Assembly: GCA_910577175.1 (NCBI GenBank)
Contig: CAJTLU010000011.1
Location: forward strand, 1 to 64,000
Direction: 5' to 3'
DNA: 64,000 nt
Source of the DNA: an uncultured Lachnospiraceae bacterium
GTDB lineage: Bacteria; Bacillota; Clostridia; Lachnospirales; Lachnospiraceae
This document shows positions 26,742 through 35,513 of the stretch, piece after piece; the first letter of the stretch is position 1, and each line of letters starts with the position of its first letter. A program made the position numbers and the translations under genes. The notes beneath the pieces were generated by a model. The model was not told the origin of the DNA and searched no databases. It saw nothing but the letters and a program-made list of their open reading frames with translations.

Positions 26742-27452
26742 ATGAAAAAGCTCGGGATTATCGGCGCAATGGACGAGGAAGTTGCGCGCTTAAAGGAAAA
26801 CATGAAGAACGCCCGCGTAACCGAACGGGCATCTCTGACATTTTATGAGGGAGAGCTGATGGGGCTGCCGGTTGTAATTGTACGTTCCGGTATCGGCAAG
26901 GTAAATGCCGCTATCTGCGCCCAGCAGCTGATTGACCGGTTTGAAACTGACTGTATTATCAATACCGGAATTGCCGGCTCCCTGAATGCAAAAATCAACA
27001 TCGGTGATATCGTGCTTTCTACCGATGCCATGCAGCACGATATGGACGCTACCGTCTTCGGCTACGATGTCGGCATCATTCCGCGGATGGATACCTCGGC
27101 ATTTGCGGCAGACGAGTTCCTGCGCGCACTGGCCGCTTCCGTCTGTCACGAGGTAAATCCAGAAATTGCCGTACATACAGGCCGCGTTTTAAGCGGTGAC
27201 CAGTTTATTGCGGCAAAGGAAAAGAAGGAATGGCTGGTTTCTGCCTTTTCCGGCATATGCACCGAAATGGAGGGCGCAGCGATTGCGCAGACCGCATATA
27301 ACAACGGCGTTCCGTTCCTGATTATCCGCGCCATCTCCGACAAGGCAGACGACTCTGCAAGCGAGGACTACCCGGCTTTTGAGGCAAAAGCTATCCGCCA
27401 TACGGTAAATCTGGTCTGCGGTCTGGCAAAAAAGCTGGCTGCACAGCCGTGA
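26742..27452 (+). CDS. mtnN: 5'-methylthioadenosine/S-adenosylhomocysteine nucleosidase
   Basis: 236 aa, full length. IGAMDEEVARL at the start carries the catalytic Glu (position about 12). GIAGSLN forms the phosphorylase-like loop, EMEGAAIAQ binds the ribose, and IRAISDKAD carries the catalytic Asp. It hydrolyses MTA and SAH to adenine and thioribose/S-ribosylhomocysteine, supporting methionine salvage and AI-2 precursor formation. Followed 21 bp later by a GNAT gene, probably co-transcribed. Confidence 0.96.
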   Translation: MKKLGIIGAMDEEVARLKENMKNARVTERASLTFYEGELMGLPVVIVRSGIGKVNAAICAQQLIDRFETDCIINTGIAGSLNAKINIGDIVLSTDAMQHDMDATVFGYDVGIIPRMDTSAFAADEFLRALAASVCHEVNPEIAVHTGRVLSGDQFIAAKEKKEWLVSAFSGICTEMEGAAIAQTAYNNGVPFLIIRAISDKADDSASEDYPAFEAKAIRHTVNLVCGLAKKLAAQP

Positions 27453-27473
27453 GACAGAGAAAGGAGCAATAAA

Positions 27474-27899
27474 ATGCACCTTCATTACCAAGACGACCTG
27501 ACAGGGATTACAAGGGAACAGCTCTCCTGTTTCTGTGTCGGGTGGAAATATCCGCTTAACGGTGAAGAGCTATATAAAATCTTACAAAACAGCTATACTT
27601 TTGTTCTGGCAGTAGACGGGAACCGGGTTGTAGGCTTTGTGAATGCCTTATCCGATGGTCTGAAATTTGCTTTTATCCCCATGCTTGAAGTATTACCGGA
27701 CTATAAAAATCAAGGTATTGGCACAAAGCTTATGACACGATTGCTCGACAGACTGCACGATATCCAGAACATTGACTTAACCTGTGATATAGATCTGCAG
27801 ACATTTTATGATAAATTCGGCATGTTAAAATCAAACGGAATGGTACTGAGAAAATATTTAACAGCCGAGGAAGCAAAAGCGTATCGAAACAATCAATAA
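27474..27899 (+). CDS. GNAT family N-acetyltransferase
   Basis: A 141-aa single-domain acetyltransferase. VVGFVNALSDGLKFAFIPMLEVLPDYKNQGIGTKLM holds the acetyl-CoA binding signature (Q-x-x-G-I-G), followed by a C-terminal FYDKFGMLKS. It is related in build to the 62397-62807 protein. AAAGGAG supports the start. The acceptor is unknown; co-transcription with mtnN is likely from spacing. Confidence 0.88.
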   Translation: MHLHYQDDLTGITREQLSCFCVGWKYPLNGEELYKILQNSYTFVLAVDGNRVVGFVNALSDGLKFAFIPMLEVLPDYKNQGIGTKLMTRLLDRLHDIQNIDLTCDIDLQTFYDKFGMLKSNGMVLRKYLTAEEAKAYRNNQ

Positions 27900-28061
27900 C
27901 CCGTCACATCTCCCTACAAGCGGTGAATCTTCCTGCAAGGCAGGGTTTTGCCTTATCCCGGGACATCGTGCAGGCAGATATTGCGAGCTATCTTTCACAA
28001 CATCTGCCTGCATATTCTTCCTATAAAATTCTCTTTGCATCCCGTACTGCTACATCAGGTA

Positions 28062-28256
28062 CTATGCCTGCTCCACGCCAAAGCCAAGGTCCTCGATTTC
28101 TTCCATTGCCTTAGCGATTACCGCGTCATCGCCCTCTACCTCTACCGTTTTTGTGTTCAGGTCTACCTTGTGCGTGATACCCGCTGCTCCCAGTGCCTTT
28201 TCAATTCTTGCCACGCAGCCTTCGCAGCGCATTCCTTCGATGTTTAATGTTGTCAT
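28062..28256 (-). CDS. copZ: heavy-metal-associated (HMA) copper chaperone-like protein
   Basis: A 64-aa single HMA ferredoxin-like domain. The metal motif is GMRCEGC (Met-x-Cys-x-x-Cys, Cys11 and Cys14). The length equals CopZ-type chaperones that deliver Cu(I) to CopA. It sits directly downstream of copA in the same direction (106 bp) and has AAAGGAAG before the ATG. The gap holds a 17-bp palindrome. The gene symbol reflects family and context. Confidence 0.88.
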   Translation of the reverse strand: MTTLNIEGMRCEGCVARIEKALGAAGITHKVDLNTKTVEVEGDDAVIAKAMEEIEDLGFGVEQA

Positions 28257-28289
28257 TTCTTTTCTTCCTTTCTACTATAATATATTTAT

Positions 28290-28316
28290 GGTTAATAACC
28301 CTTACCGCCAGTAAGG
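28290..28316. promoter_or_regulatory. inverted repeats in the copA-copZ gap
   Basis: CCTTAC-5bp-GTAAGG (28300-28316) abuts a second palindrome GGTTAATAACC (28290-28300). A TATTAT/TATAGT -10-like sequence lies just downstream on the minus strand. The location before copZ suggests a metal-responsive operator, but no regulator gene is visible nearby. Confidence 0.35.
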
Positions 28317-28362
28317 ACTTGCCCATCCTGGTTTTTCACATAAAACCCTTTCTTTTCAGACT

Positions 28363-30738
28363 TTACAGCTTTTTCGTCCGCAGGCGCAACGCATTTCCTA
28401 CTACAAAGACGGAGCTTAACGACATCGCAAAGCCGCCTAGCATCGGATTTAGCAAAAGCCCGTTGAACGGATAAAGCAGCCCTGCCGCAACCGGAATCCC
28501 GATACTGTTATAGAAAAACGCCCAGAACAGATTCTGCTTGATATTGCGTATCGTCAGCCGCCCGAGGTGAATTGCACGGGCTACGTCCCGCAGGTCGGAT
28601 TTCACAAGGACAATCGACGCTGATTCGATGGCAATATCGCTTCCGCTGCCAATTGCGGCGCCGCAGTCTGCCGCCGCAAGGGCCGGTGCGTCGTTGATGC
28701 CGTCGCCTACCATCATAACCCGTTCGCCTGCCTCCTTACGCCCGGCTACTACTTTTGCTTTATCCTCCGGCAGCACCTCTGCAATAATTTCATCCACACC
28801 CGCCTGCCTGCCGATTGCTTCTGCCGCCCGTTTATTATCACCGGTCAGCATACACACATGGACGCCCATCTGGCGCAGTGTGACAATGGCTTCGGCGCTG
28901 GTTTCCTTGATGCGGTCAGAGATACCGAGAATACCTATCACCTCTGGCTGTCTGTTTTCTGCTTCTCCTTCTTCTGTCGCTGCCTTCTCCTGCGCCGCCT
29001 TCTTTCCTTCCGTTCCCGCCGCTACTGCAAGCACCGTCTGTCCTGCTTCCGCAAATTTCTCCGCTAACGGCTCTGCTTCCGTCACGTCGATTCCGCATTC
29101 TTTCAGATAGTGCAGACTCCCGACATACACCGGCGTTCCCCGGTAACGCGCATATACGCCCATGCCGGTCGCACTCTGGAAGTCCGTCGTGTCCGCAGAA
29201 ATGCTCCGGAACTCTTCTTCCGGAAATACCTCCGTCGCGGCTTCCCGCACCGCACGCGCAAGCGGATGCTCGCTGAAGCTTTCTGCGGCAGCCACAAGGC
29301 GCAACAGACTTTCCTCCTCACTTCCCGCCGGAATCTCCCCGGCAGAAAAGTCTCTTTTCTCCGTATCCTTTCCGCAGACCGCAAGAGAAGCAACCCTTGG
29401 CTTTCCCTCGGTAATCGTTCCCGTCTTATCGAGAATTACTGTGCTGACACGGCTGACCGCCTCCAGCGCTTCTCCGCTTTTGATTAAAATCCCATGGGAA
29501 GCGCCAAGCCCGGTTCCGACCATAATCGCCGTCGGCGTCGCAAGCCCCAAGGCGCACGGACATGCAATCACAAGCACCGATACGAAAATCCGTAGCGCAA
29601 ACGAAAAGTCCTTCATAAGAAGCAGCCATACCAGCCCTGCTACAAACGCAATTACCATAACTGCCGGAACAAAGTAGCCCGACACAATATCCGCCATTCT
29701 TGCAATCGGCGCCTTTTTCTCCTGTGCCTCCTCCATCAGCCGGACAATGCCCGCCAATGTCGTTTCTTCCCCGGTACGTGTTACTTCAACCGTCAGCATT
29801 CCGTTATAATTTACTGAACCGCCGATGACGCTGCTGCCTTCTGCCTTTTCCACGGGAATGCTTTCTCCCGTCAGCATGGACTCGTCTACCGCACTGCTTC
29901 CGGCAGTCACAACACCGTCCGCCGGTACTGCGCTGCCCGGCCGCACAATAACCTTATCCCCGATACAAAGTAACTCCGACGCAATCTCCTTTTCTCCCTC
30001 TTCGGTCAGCAGAATTGCCTTCTTTGGCGCAAGCGCAAGAAGCTTTGTAATTGCCTTAGAAGTCTTTCCCTTACTCCGGCGCTCCATATACTTTCCGAGC
30101 ATAATCAGCGTAATGACTACCGCCGCAGATTCATAATACAGATGATGTACTGCCATGGCATCCTGCCGGACAATGACAGTCTGTACCAGACTATAGAGAA
30201 ATGCTGCCGTCGTGCCGACCGCTACCAGGGTATCCATATTCGGATTTCCGGAAAAAAGCGCCTTATAGCCTACAATGAAAAAGTTTCTGCCACAGTAAAG
30301 CACCGGAAGCGTCAAAAGCAGCTGCACCAGTGCAAACACAAACGGAGCCTCTGCCGGTGATAGAAACGCCGGGAGCGGAAGCGGCTTGGGCAGCATATGT
30401 CCCATTGCCAGATACAGAAGTGGTATTGCAAACACCGCCGCAATCATCAACCGCCGCTTTCCTGCCGCCAGCTCCTTTACTTCCTTCTGTGCTTCTTCCT
30501 CCCGCCGTTTTGCACTGTCCACATACGGCGTAATCCCGAAGCCTGCCTTCTCTACCTTTGCGATAATATCTCCGGACGCGGTCTGTGTTTCATCATAAAT
30601 CACCGTAAGCCTTGCGGCCACCAGATTTACACTTGCTTCTTTCATTCCCGGAAGCCTTCTTGTCACCCGCTCTACCGCAGCACTGCAGGCAGCGCAGGTC
30701 ATCCCTTCAACCTTATAAACTTCCTTTTTAATAACCAT
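28363..30738 (-). CDS. copA: copper-exporting P1B-type ATPase
   Basis: 791 aa from the ATG at 30738. A longer frame to 30792 exists without a ribosome-binding site; AGGAGG is very close to 30738, so the start is moderately certain. Residues 6-70 are one HMA domain with GMTCAACS (Cys15, Cys18). Eight membrane helices include the CPC motif at 393-395. DKTGT (437-441) holds the phosphorylated Asp; SEHPLA, MLTGDN and GDGINDAPAL complete the P-type set. CPC with the downstream YN and MxxS regions predicts Cu(I) specificity (CopA). It exports copper across the membrane. copZ follows. Confidence 0.95.
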   Translation of the reverse strand: MVIKKEVYKVEGMTCAACSAAVERVTRRLPGMKEASVNLVAARLTVIYDETQTASGDIIAKVEKAGFGITPYVDSAKRREEEAQKEVKELAAGKRRLMIAAVFAIPLLYLAMGHMLPKPLPLPAFLSPAEAPFVFALVQLLLTLPVLYCGRNFFIVGYKALFSGNPNMDTLVAVGTTAAFLYSLVQTVIVRQDAMAVHHLYYESAAVVITLIMLGKYMERRSKGKTSKAITKLLALAPKKAILLTEEGEKEIASELLCIGDKVIVRPGSAVPADGVVTAGSSAVDESMLTGESIPVEKAEGSSVIGGSVNYNGMLTVEVTRTGEETTLAGIVRLMEEAQEKKAPIARMADIVSGYFVPAVMVIAFVAGLVWLLLMKDFSFALRIFVSVLVIACPCALGLATPTAIMVGTGLGASHGILIKSGEALEAVSRVSTVILDKTGTITEGKPRVASLAVCGKDTEKRDFSAGEIPAGSEEESLLRLVAAAESFSEHPLARAVREAATEVFPEEEFRSISADTTDFQSATGMGVYARYRGTPVYVGSLHYLKECGIDVTEAEPLAEKFAEAGQTVLAVAAGTEGKKAAQEKAATEEGEAENRQPEVIGILGISDRIKETSAEAIVTLRQMGVHVCMLTGDNKRAAEAIGRQAGVDEIIAEVLPEDKAKVVAGRKEAGERVMMVGDGINDAPALAAADCGAAIGSGSDIAIESASIVLVKSDLRDVARAIHLGRLTIRNIKQNLFWAFFYNSIGIPVAAGLLYPFNGLLLNPMLGGFAMSLSSVFVVGNALRLRTKKL

Positions 30739-30918
30739 CCCTCCTGTCTGCCGATAACCAAAATACTTTAACACACTAATACAGCATGGCATTTTCTGTG
30801 AAATAAAAAATAGTATACCCGGTTTTGCCTATAAAAAGTGTATGTATTCCTGCAAAGCACTTTTTGCTTTATAGAAATTCTCTTTAACACACTGACGTGT
30901 CAAGGCATTTCCAGGGTA

Positions 30919-30955
30919 AAAATAAGGCGCCGCCCTTTATTAAGGCCAGCACCTT
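30919..30955 (-). terminator. probable murA terminator
   Basis: On the minus strand GGTGCTGGCC and GGGCGGCGCC form a stem with G-U pairs and one mismatch, followed by TTATTTTT, about 30 bp after the murA stop. Confidence 0.5.
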
Positions 30956-30983
30956 GCTATCTTCTTTATTTACCGTGCCAGCC

Positions 30984-32285
30984 TCAACCAACCCTCAGCT
31001 TAAACTTCTGAAGCGCCCTGGCATCTTCGGAATCAATCTTTTCCATGGAAGCTCCAAGCTCACACATCTTCTGTGCAAACTTTTCATATCCACGGTCAAC
31101 ATATTCAATATGCTCTACTGTCGTATAACCGTCTGCCATCAGACCCGCCACAACCAAAGCCGCTCCGCAGCGTAAATCCAATGCCCGCACAGTCGCTCCT
31201 GTCAGCTTTTCCACGCCTTCGACTACTGCGCTGTTTCCTTCTACCACGCGGATACAGGCACCCATACGGGTCAGCTCATCCACATACATAAAGCGGTTTT
31301 CAAAAATTGTCTCTGTTACAATACTGGTTCCCTCTGCAACCGAAAGCAGGGTCGCCATAACCTGCTGCATATCCGTTGGAAATCCCGGATACGGAAGCGT
31401 CTTAATATTCGTATGAACGAGACGCTTTGACGCCACAACACGAACCGCATCGTCAAACTCCTCTACCTCGGCGCCGATTTCGACAAGCTTTGCCGTAATT
31501 GCCTCCAGATGCTTCGGAATTACATTCTTAATCAGGACATCGCCCTTTGTTGCCGCTGCTGCCAGCATAAAGGTCCCTGCCTCAATCTGGTCCGGAATAA
31601 TGGAATAGGTGCTTCCATGCAGGGAAGCCACACCGGAAATACGGATGATATCCGTACCGGCACCTTTGATATTCGCCCCCATGCTGTTCAGGAAATTAGC
31701 TACCTCTACTACATGAGGCTCCTTCGCTGCATTCTCAAGAACTGTCTGTCCCTCTGCCATACTTGCCGCCAGCATCATGTTAATTGTAGCTCCGACGCTG
31801 GAACAGTCAAAGTAAATATGCGCACCGATTAATCGCTCTGCCTCTGCAATAATCATGCCATGCTGGATGACTACCTTTGCACCAAGCGCCTCAAAGCCCT
31901 TGATATGCTGGTCAATCGGTCTGCTCCCGATATTGCAGCCTCCCGGAAGCGGCACCTCAGCTCTTTTATATTTCCCTAATAAAGCGCCACACAGATAATA
32001 GCACGCCCTGATTTTTCTAAGATCATCATAACTTGCGATACAAGTAGTAATTGTGCCACCGGCAATACGCGCTTCGTGGACATTCGGACGCTCTACCATA
32101 GCGCCCAGTGCTCCGATTCCATTTAATAAAATATCAATATCACTGATATCCGGAAGATTATGTATTCTTACCGGCGCATCTGCCATAACAGCTGCTGCCA
32201 GTACGCCAAGTGCTGCATTTTTCGCTCCCCCGATAGTAACTTCGCCGACTAACGGCTTTCCGCCCTTAATAATGTATTGTTCCAT
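30984..32285 (-). CDS. murA: UDP-N-acetylglucosamine 1-carboxyvinyltransferase
   Basis: 433 aa. The N-terminus GGKPLVGEVTIGGAKNAALG (8-27) carries the conserved Lys-Asn. The catalytic loop PLPGGCNIG holds Cys117, the fosfomycin target. PDQIEAGTFM, PYPGFPTDMQQ and the C-terminal LRCGAALVVAGL are all present. It adds enolpyruvate from PEP to UDP-GlcNAc, the first committed step of peptidoglycan synthesis. A GAGGTGAG site supports the start. Monocistronic by spacing. Confidence 0.97.
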   Translation of the reverse strand: MEQYIIKGGKPLVGEVTIGGAKNAALGVLAAAVMADAPVRIHNLPDISDIDILLNGIGALGAMVERPNVHEARIAGGTITTCIASYDDLRKIRACYYLCGALLGKYKRAEVPLPGGCNIGSRPIDQHIKGFEALGAKVVIQHGMIIAEAERLIGAHIYFDCSSVGATINMMLAASMAEGQTVLENAAKEPHVVEVANFLNSMGANIKGAGTDIIRISGVASLHGSTYSIIPDQIEAGTFMLAAAATKGDVLIKNVIPKHLEAITAKLVEIGAEVEEFDDAVRVVASKRLVHTNIKTLPYPGFPTDMQQVMATLLSVAEGTSIVTETIFENRFMYVDELTRMGACIRVVEGNSAVVEGVEKLTGATVRALDLRCGAALVVAGLMADGYTTVEHIEYVDRGYEKFAQKMCELGASMEKIDSEDARALQKFKLRVG

Positions 32286-32491
32286 AACTCACCTCAGATT
32301 TAGGTCTATTCTTACTATTCTTGTTCTATTTATTTTTCTTATAACAACACTTCTATTTTTTGTTAAACCTACATATAATTTCAATCCCATTTTTGTATAA
32401 CTTTGCCTTCTTATGTTTGATTATACCACAAACTTTCGTTTTGTAAAGCACTTTTCTAAAACAGTAGATTTTTTCTCCAACTGTAGAATGA

Positions 32492-33016
32492 CTATCTTCC
32501 TCTTTCTTCCTTCCGCTGTTCCAGCTTTTCTATTATTTCGGCTAACAGCATACCAATATCCTCCTGCGCGACATCCACTGTCACCTCCGCATAGCGTTCG
32601 TAATATGGGCGGCGTTCTTCCAACAGCATTTCTAAGGTCTGCCCTTCTTTTAATACCACGCCGCGCCTTGTCAAATCGCCAAGTCTCTTTTCCAGCTCCT
32701 GCAGCGGAACATGCAGATAAACTACCGTCCCGATTTCTGCGAAGTGCCGCATGGCACGTTCTGAATAGACCGCGCTTCCGCCCGGCGCAATCACCGTCCG
32801 CTCTGCATGTACTCCTGCGTTTACTTCCTCTTCAATTTTTAAAAACGCCTCCTGGCCTTTCTCTGCAATAATTTCCCGCAGCAGCTTTCCTTCCTGCTCC
32901 TGAATCAGAAGGTCCGTATCCAGAAAACGATAGTTGATTGCTTTCGCCAACAGCACGCCAAGCGTACTTTTTCCCGAGCCAGGCATGCCAATCAAAATTA
33001 TATTCCTCGGTTTCAC
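32492..33016 (-). CDS. aroK: shikimate kinase
   Basis: 174 aa starting at GTG with AGGAGG 8 nt upstream. Walker A is GMPGSGKST (10-18), DTD with the shikimate-binding Asp near 34, and a PGGSAV loop. ERRPYYERYAEV is the lid/adenine region. It phosphorylates shikimate in aromatic amino acid synthesis. It stands without other aro genes here, and its promoter region overlaps that of the divergent Ig-like gene at 33065-33078. Confidence 0.94.
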   Translation of the reverse strand: MKPRNIILIGMPGSGKSTLGVLLAKAINYRFLDTDLLIQEQEGKLLREIIAEKGQEAFLKIEEEVNAGVHAERTVIAPGGSAVYSERAMRHFAEIGTVVYLHVPLQELEKRLGDLTRRGVVLKEGQTLEMLLEERRPYYERYAEVTVDVAQEDIGMLLAEIIEKLEQRKEERGR

Positions 33017-33064
33017 TTTTTATTCCTCCTATTTCTCTCTTGTCTTTTTCCCAAAAATCTAGTA

Positions 33065-33078
33065 TAGTATATATACTA
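33065..33078. promoter_or_regulatory. palindromic overlapping -10 boxes between divergent genes
   Basis: TAGTATATATACTA is a perfect 14-bp palindrome containing TATACT on each strand, between aroK and the 33115 gene. The -35 regions are weak on both sides. Confidence 0.4.
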
Positions 33079-33114
33079 CTATAGAATGCAGCTTGAAACG
33101 AAGGGAGAAGCTCT

Positions 33115-33453
33115 ATGAATTTGCTGGAAATCGAACCACTCAGTGAACATACCGAACACAGAATCAAGCAGAATCTTAAGTTTAAGACCGGAAAGTTTGT
33201 TTGGCGTGTTCAGTTTACTGCACCGCTGAATCCGAATACCGTAAACAGTGTAAACATGTTTGTTACCGACGCGGAAACCAATTCCGTCCTGCGTACCGCA
33301 ATCCGGTACGATGCGGAATCCAATTCCGTGGAAATCGAACCGTTAGAGCCTTACAAAAAAAACACGGCCTATATTCTCAACGTCACAAAAAATGTACGCT
33401 CCAAGGGCGGACAGAACTTAAAGGATGAAATCAAAATCAAGTTTACCGTATAA
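33115..33453 (+). CDS. single Ig-like (Big_5/SbsA-type) domain protein without signal
   Basis: A 112-aa protein that is one beta-sandwich: VWRVQFTAPLNPNTVNS, VFVTDAE-type strand, VEIEPLEPYKKNTAYILNVTKNVRSKGGQNL and a final IKIKFTV. This matches the Big_5 (SbsA Ig-like) pattern, normally found in multi-domain surface proteins. Here there is neither a signal peptide nor a membrane segment. Thus it is cytoplasmic, or exported by an unusual route. The start has AAGGGAG upstream. The 3' end overlaps the stop of the 33443-35509 gene by 11 bp (convergent). Confidence 0.78.
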   Translation: MNLLEIEPLSEHTEHRIKQNLKFKTGKFVWRVQFTAPLNPNTVNSVNMFVTDAETNSVLRTAIRYDAESNSVEIEPLEPYKKNTAYILNVTKNVRSKGGQNLKDEIKIKFTV

Positions 33454-35509
33454 CCCCGAAATCCTCTGCCGCAAGCTCCATAGCCCCTGCGGCAAGGAGA
33501 TTACCGGCAGCAGCCATCGTAAGAATTGTTCCCTGATTCCGGTAATCCGCATTCTCAATTGCTGCCACCACCGTCTCCATTGTCTCTGCCAGTCTTCTCT
33601 CCTTTTTCTCCGTCCGGACTACCTGTTCTATTTTCCGTTCCAGAATCCTTCTCGCCTCTCTGCCGATTTCATAATCATGGGAACTGATGTATTCCAGCGC
33701 AAAGCTCATCAGCTCCCCGCGGCTATACTCCGGCAGATGAATCCGGTTATTAAACATCCGGTTGCATTCTGTATATCCACGCAGCAACTGGTTCATCGCA
33801 TTGGCATTATCCTCTAATATCACGGCACTTGGAACCCCTTCGCCGATAAAATCCATTAGCCCTGCAACGCTTTCTGCGGTCAAGTCTCCCGCACTCTCTA
33901 TCACCAGACAGCAATCCCGTAACTGCCTGCTTTTTTCCGAAAGCCGAAGCTGGTTTAGCTTTGCCGCGCTGATTTTTGCTACGCGCGGGCTGTTCAGATA
34001 CGAAAGCTCATACAAAAGCTTCACAAGGTAAGTGCCGAGCATCGTTTTTCCACTCTGCTTTCCGCCGGTAATCACCAGACAATGGCACCTCTTTTTCGCA
34101 GCCAGCAACATTCCAAGCACTTGGATTAGCTGTTTCCTCACACGCTCCACCCGGGCGTAGCCGTGCAATGCTTCTTCAAACACAACGCCATTTGCAGACA
34201 GACAGAATGCAAGCTCTGCGTTCAGCTCTGTCAGCGCCTCCTCCGGCTCTTCCCATACAGGCTCTTCTTCCAGCTCCTCGTTTGCAGGCCCGGACATCAC
34301 CTCCTGTGCCGGAGCGCCTTCCGGCTCCTCGCTTACAGGCACGGACATCTTCTTTTCTTCCGGCTCTTCTTCCGACGGGAACAGGGAAATCTGCTCATAT
34401 ACTGCCTCTCCTGTTACCGTATCTTTCCCTGCCATCCAGACGCTCACCGGACCGCCCATGCTGCCATCCATGTCAGCTGCTGCCATTTCTTCCAGCGCTT
34501 TCTGGAGGTTCTCCTTTCCTTGTTCCGACAGACCTCTTTGGAAAAGGCTCCTCTCTTTTGCCTCTGCAGGCGCATAGCCGCCCTGATTCCATGCTTCTGT
34601 CTCACCGTTACGCTCTGCTTCTTGCGCTGTTCTGTATTCTTCCTCTTCAAAGCGGTACAGCTCTTCCTCTGCCGCCCTGCGTCCTTCCTCTTCAAAGCGG
34701 TACGGCTCTTCCTCTGCTGCCCTGTGTTCTTCCTCTTCAAAGCGGTACAGCTCTTCCTCTGCCGCCCCGCGTTCTTCCTCTTCAAAACGACGCAGCTCTT
34801 CCTCTGCTGCCCTGCGTTCCTCCTCTTCAAAACGGCGCAGCTCTTCCTCCTGCCTCCTGCGCTCTTCTTCTTCAAAACGGCGCTGCTCTTCTTCCTTCTG
34901 GCTGCTCCTTGTACGGATATCCTCTGCCGAAAGCTCTCCGCGGTAATAGGCCTGCAGCGCTTTCGCACGCTCCACATAAGTACCCTCTCCAAACCAAAGA
35001 ACCAGGTCGGCACATTCTGCCATGCACTCCTGCTCCCTGCCGAGCTTGTGATAGAGCTTTGCCAGCTCATACCCATACTTTTCCGTATATTCTTCTGCCT
35101 TTAATGTCTGTAAAATCGGCAAAAGCTCCTCATCCGGCCAATGCATCTGCCGCCCGATACGGTATTCATAAATATAATTTCTCGGGTCGCCCCCGGAAAT
35201 TCTGCAATATTCCTTTAAATAAGCGCCTGCTTCCTTCGGATTTTTCTCAGCAAGGCAGACCTCCATCAGCTCCTCGAGCACACGCCAGGTTGCCTTTTTT
35301 TCATAAATGCGCAGCAAAAACTCCTTTGCTGTCTCATACTCCCCGCATTTACGATAGAGCGCGGAAAGAAGAAAAAGGTCGGTACTGTCCTTTAAGCGCT
35401 CCCTACGGAGCCCGTCTGCTGCGGCCTTTGCCTCCTCGTACCTTCCGTTCTCAAAAAGCGTTCTGATATCTTCCAGCTTTACAATCGCACGATAACGTTC
35501 CATTCCCAT
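33443..35509 (-). CDS. TPR-like, Glu-rich repeat, P-loop NTPase of the SMC-like operon
   Basis: 688 aa from the ATG at 35509, which has GGAGGTG 7 nt upstream. Residues 1-195 are TPR-like helical pairs. About 205-295 is a highly charged stretch of six 15-residue repeats (unit EELRRFEEEERRAAE). About 310-450 is acidic, likely disordered. The C-terminal 210 residues are a P-loop domain: Walker A GGKQSGKTML (482-491, Lys488), then LVIESAG, where Walker B's Asp is Glu. The build suggests an AAA+-like or regulatory ATPase. It starts 4 bp after the SMC-like gene's stop, so it is the last gene of that operon. Function unknown; no nuclease motif seen. Confidence 0.82.
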   Translation of the reverse strand: MGMERYRAIVKLEDIRTLFENGRYEEAKAAADGLRRERLKDSTDLFLLSALYRKCGEYETAKEFLLRIYEKKATWRVLEELMEVCLAEKNPKEAGAYLKEYCRISGGDPRNYIYEYRIGRQMHWPDEELLPILQTLKAEEYTEKYGYELAKLYHKLGREQECMAECADLVLWFGEGTYVERAKALQAYYRGELSAEDIRTRSSQKEEEQRRFEEEERRRQEEELRRFEEEERRAAEEELRRFEEEERGAAEEELYRFEEEEHRAAEEEPYRFEEEGRRAAEEELYRFEEEEYRTAQEAERNGETEAWNQGGYAPAEAKERSLFQRGLSEQGKENLQKALEEMAAADMDGSMGGPVSVWMAGKDTVTGEAVYEQISLFPSEEEPEEKKMSVPVSEEPEGAPAQEVMSGPANEELEEEPVWEEPEEALTELNAELAFCLSANGVVFEEALHGYARVERVRKQLIQVLGMLLAAKKRCHCLVITGGKQSGKTMLGTYLVKLLYELSYLNSPRVAKISAAKLNQLRLSEKSRQLRDCCLVIESAGDLTAESVAGLMDFIGEGVPSAVILEDNANAMNQLLRGYTECNRMFNNRIHLPEYSRGELMSFALEYISSHDYEIGREARRILERKIEQVVRTEKKERRLAETMETVVAAIENADYRNQGTILTMAAAGNLLAAGAMELAAEDFGVIR
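34637..34906. repeat. six 45-bp in-frame tandem repeats
   Basis: Units begin at 34637, 34682, 34727, 34772, 34817 and 34862, exactly 45 bp apart, with 80-95 percent identity by eye. Each encodes 15 residues of alternating Glu/Arg-rich helix. Copy-number change would keep the frame. No spacers, so not CRISPR. Confidence 0.92.
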
Positions 35510-35513
35510 AATG

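Noticed and set aside
34637..34906. CRISPR-like array
   Set aside because: The units are contiguous, coding and in frame, with no unique spacers and no cas genes.
34163..35466. Plus-strand ORFs of 313 and 432 aa opposite the 688-aa gene
   Set aside because: They are shadows created by the 45-bp repeats and codon bias of the real minus-strand gene; they lack a ribosome-binding site and a protein-like composition.
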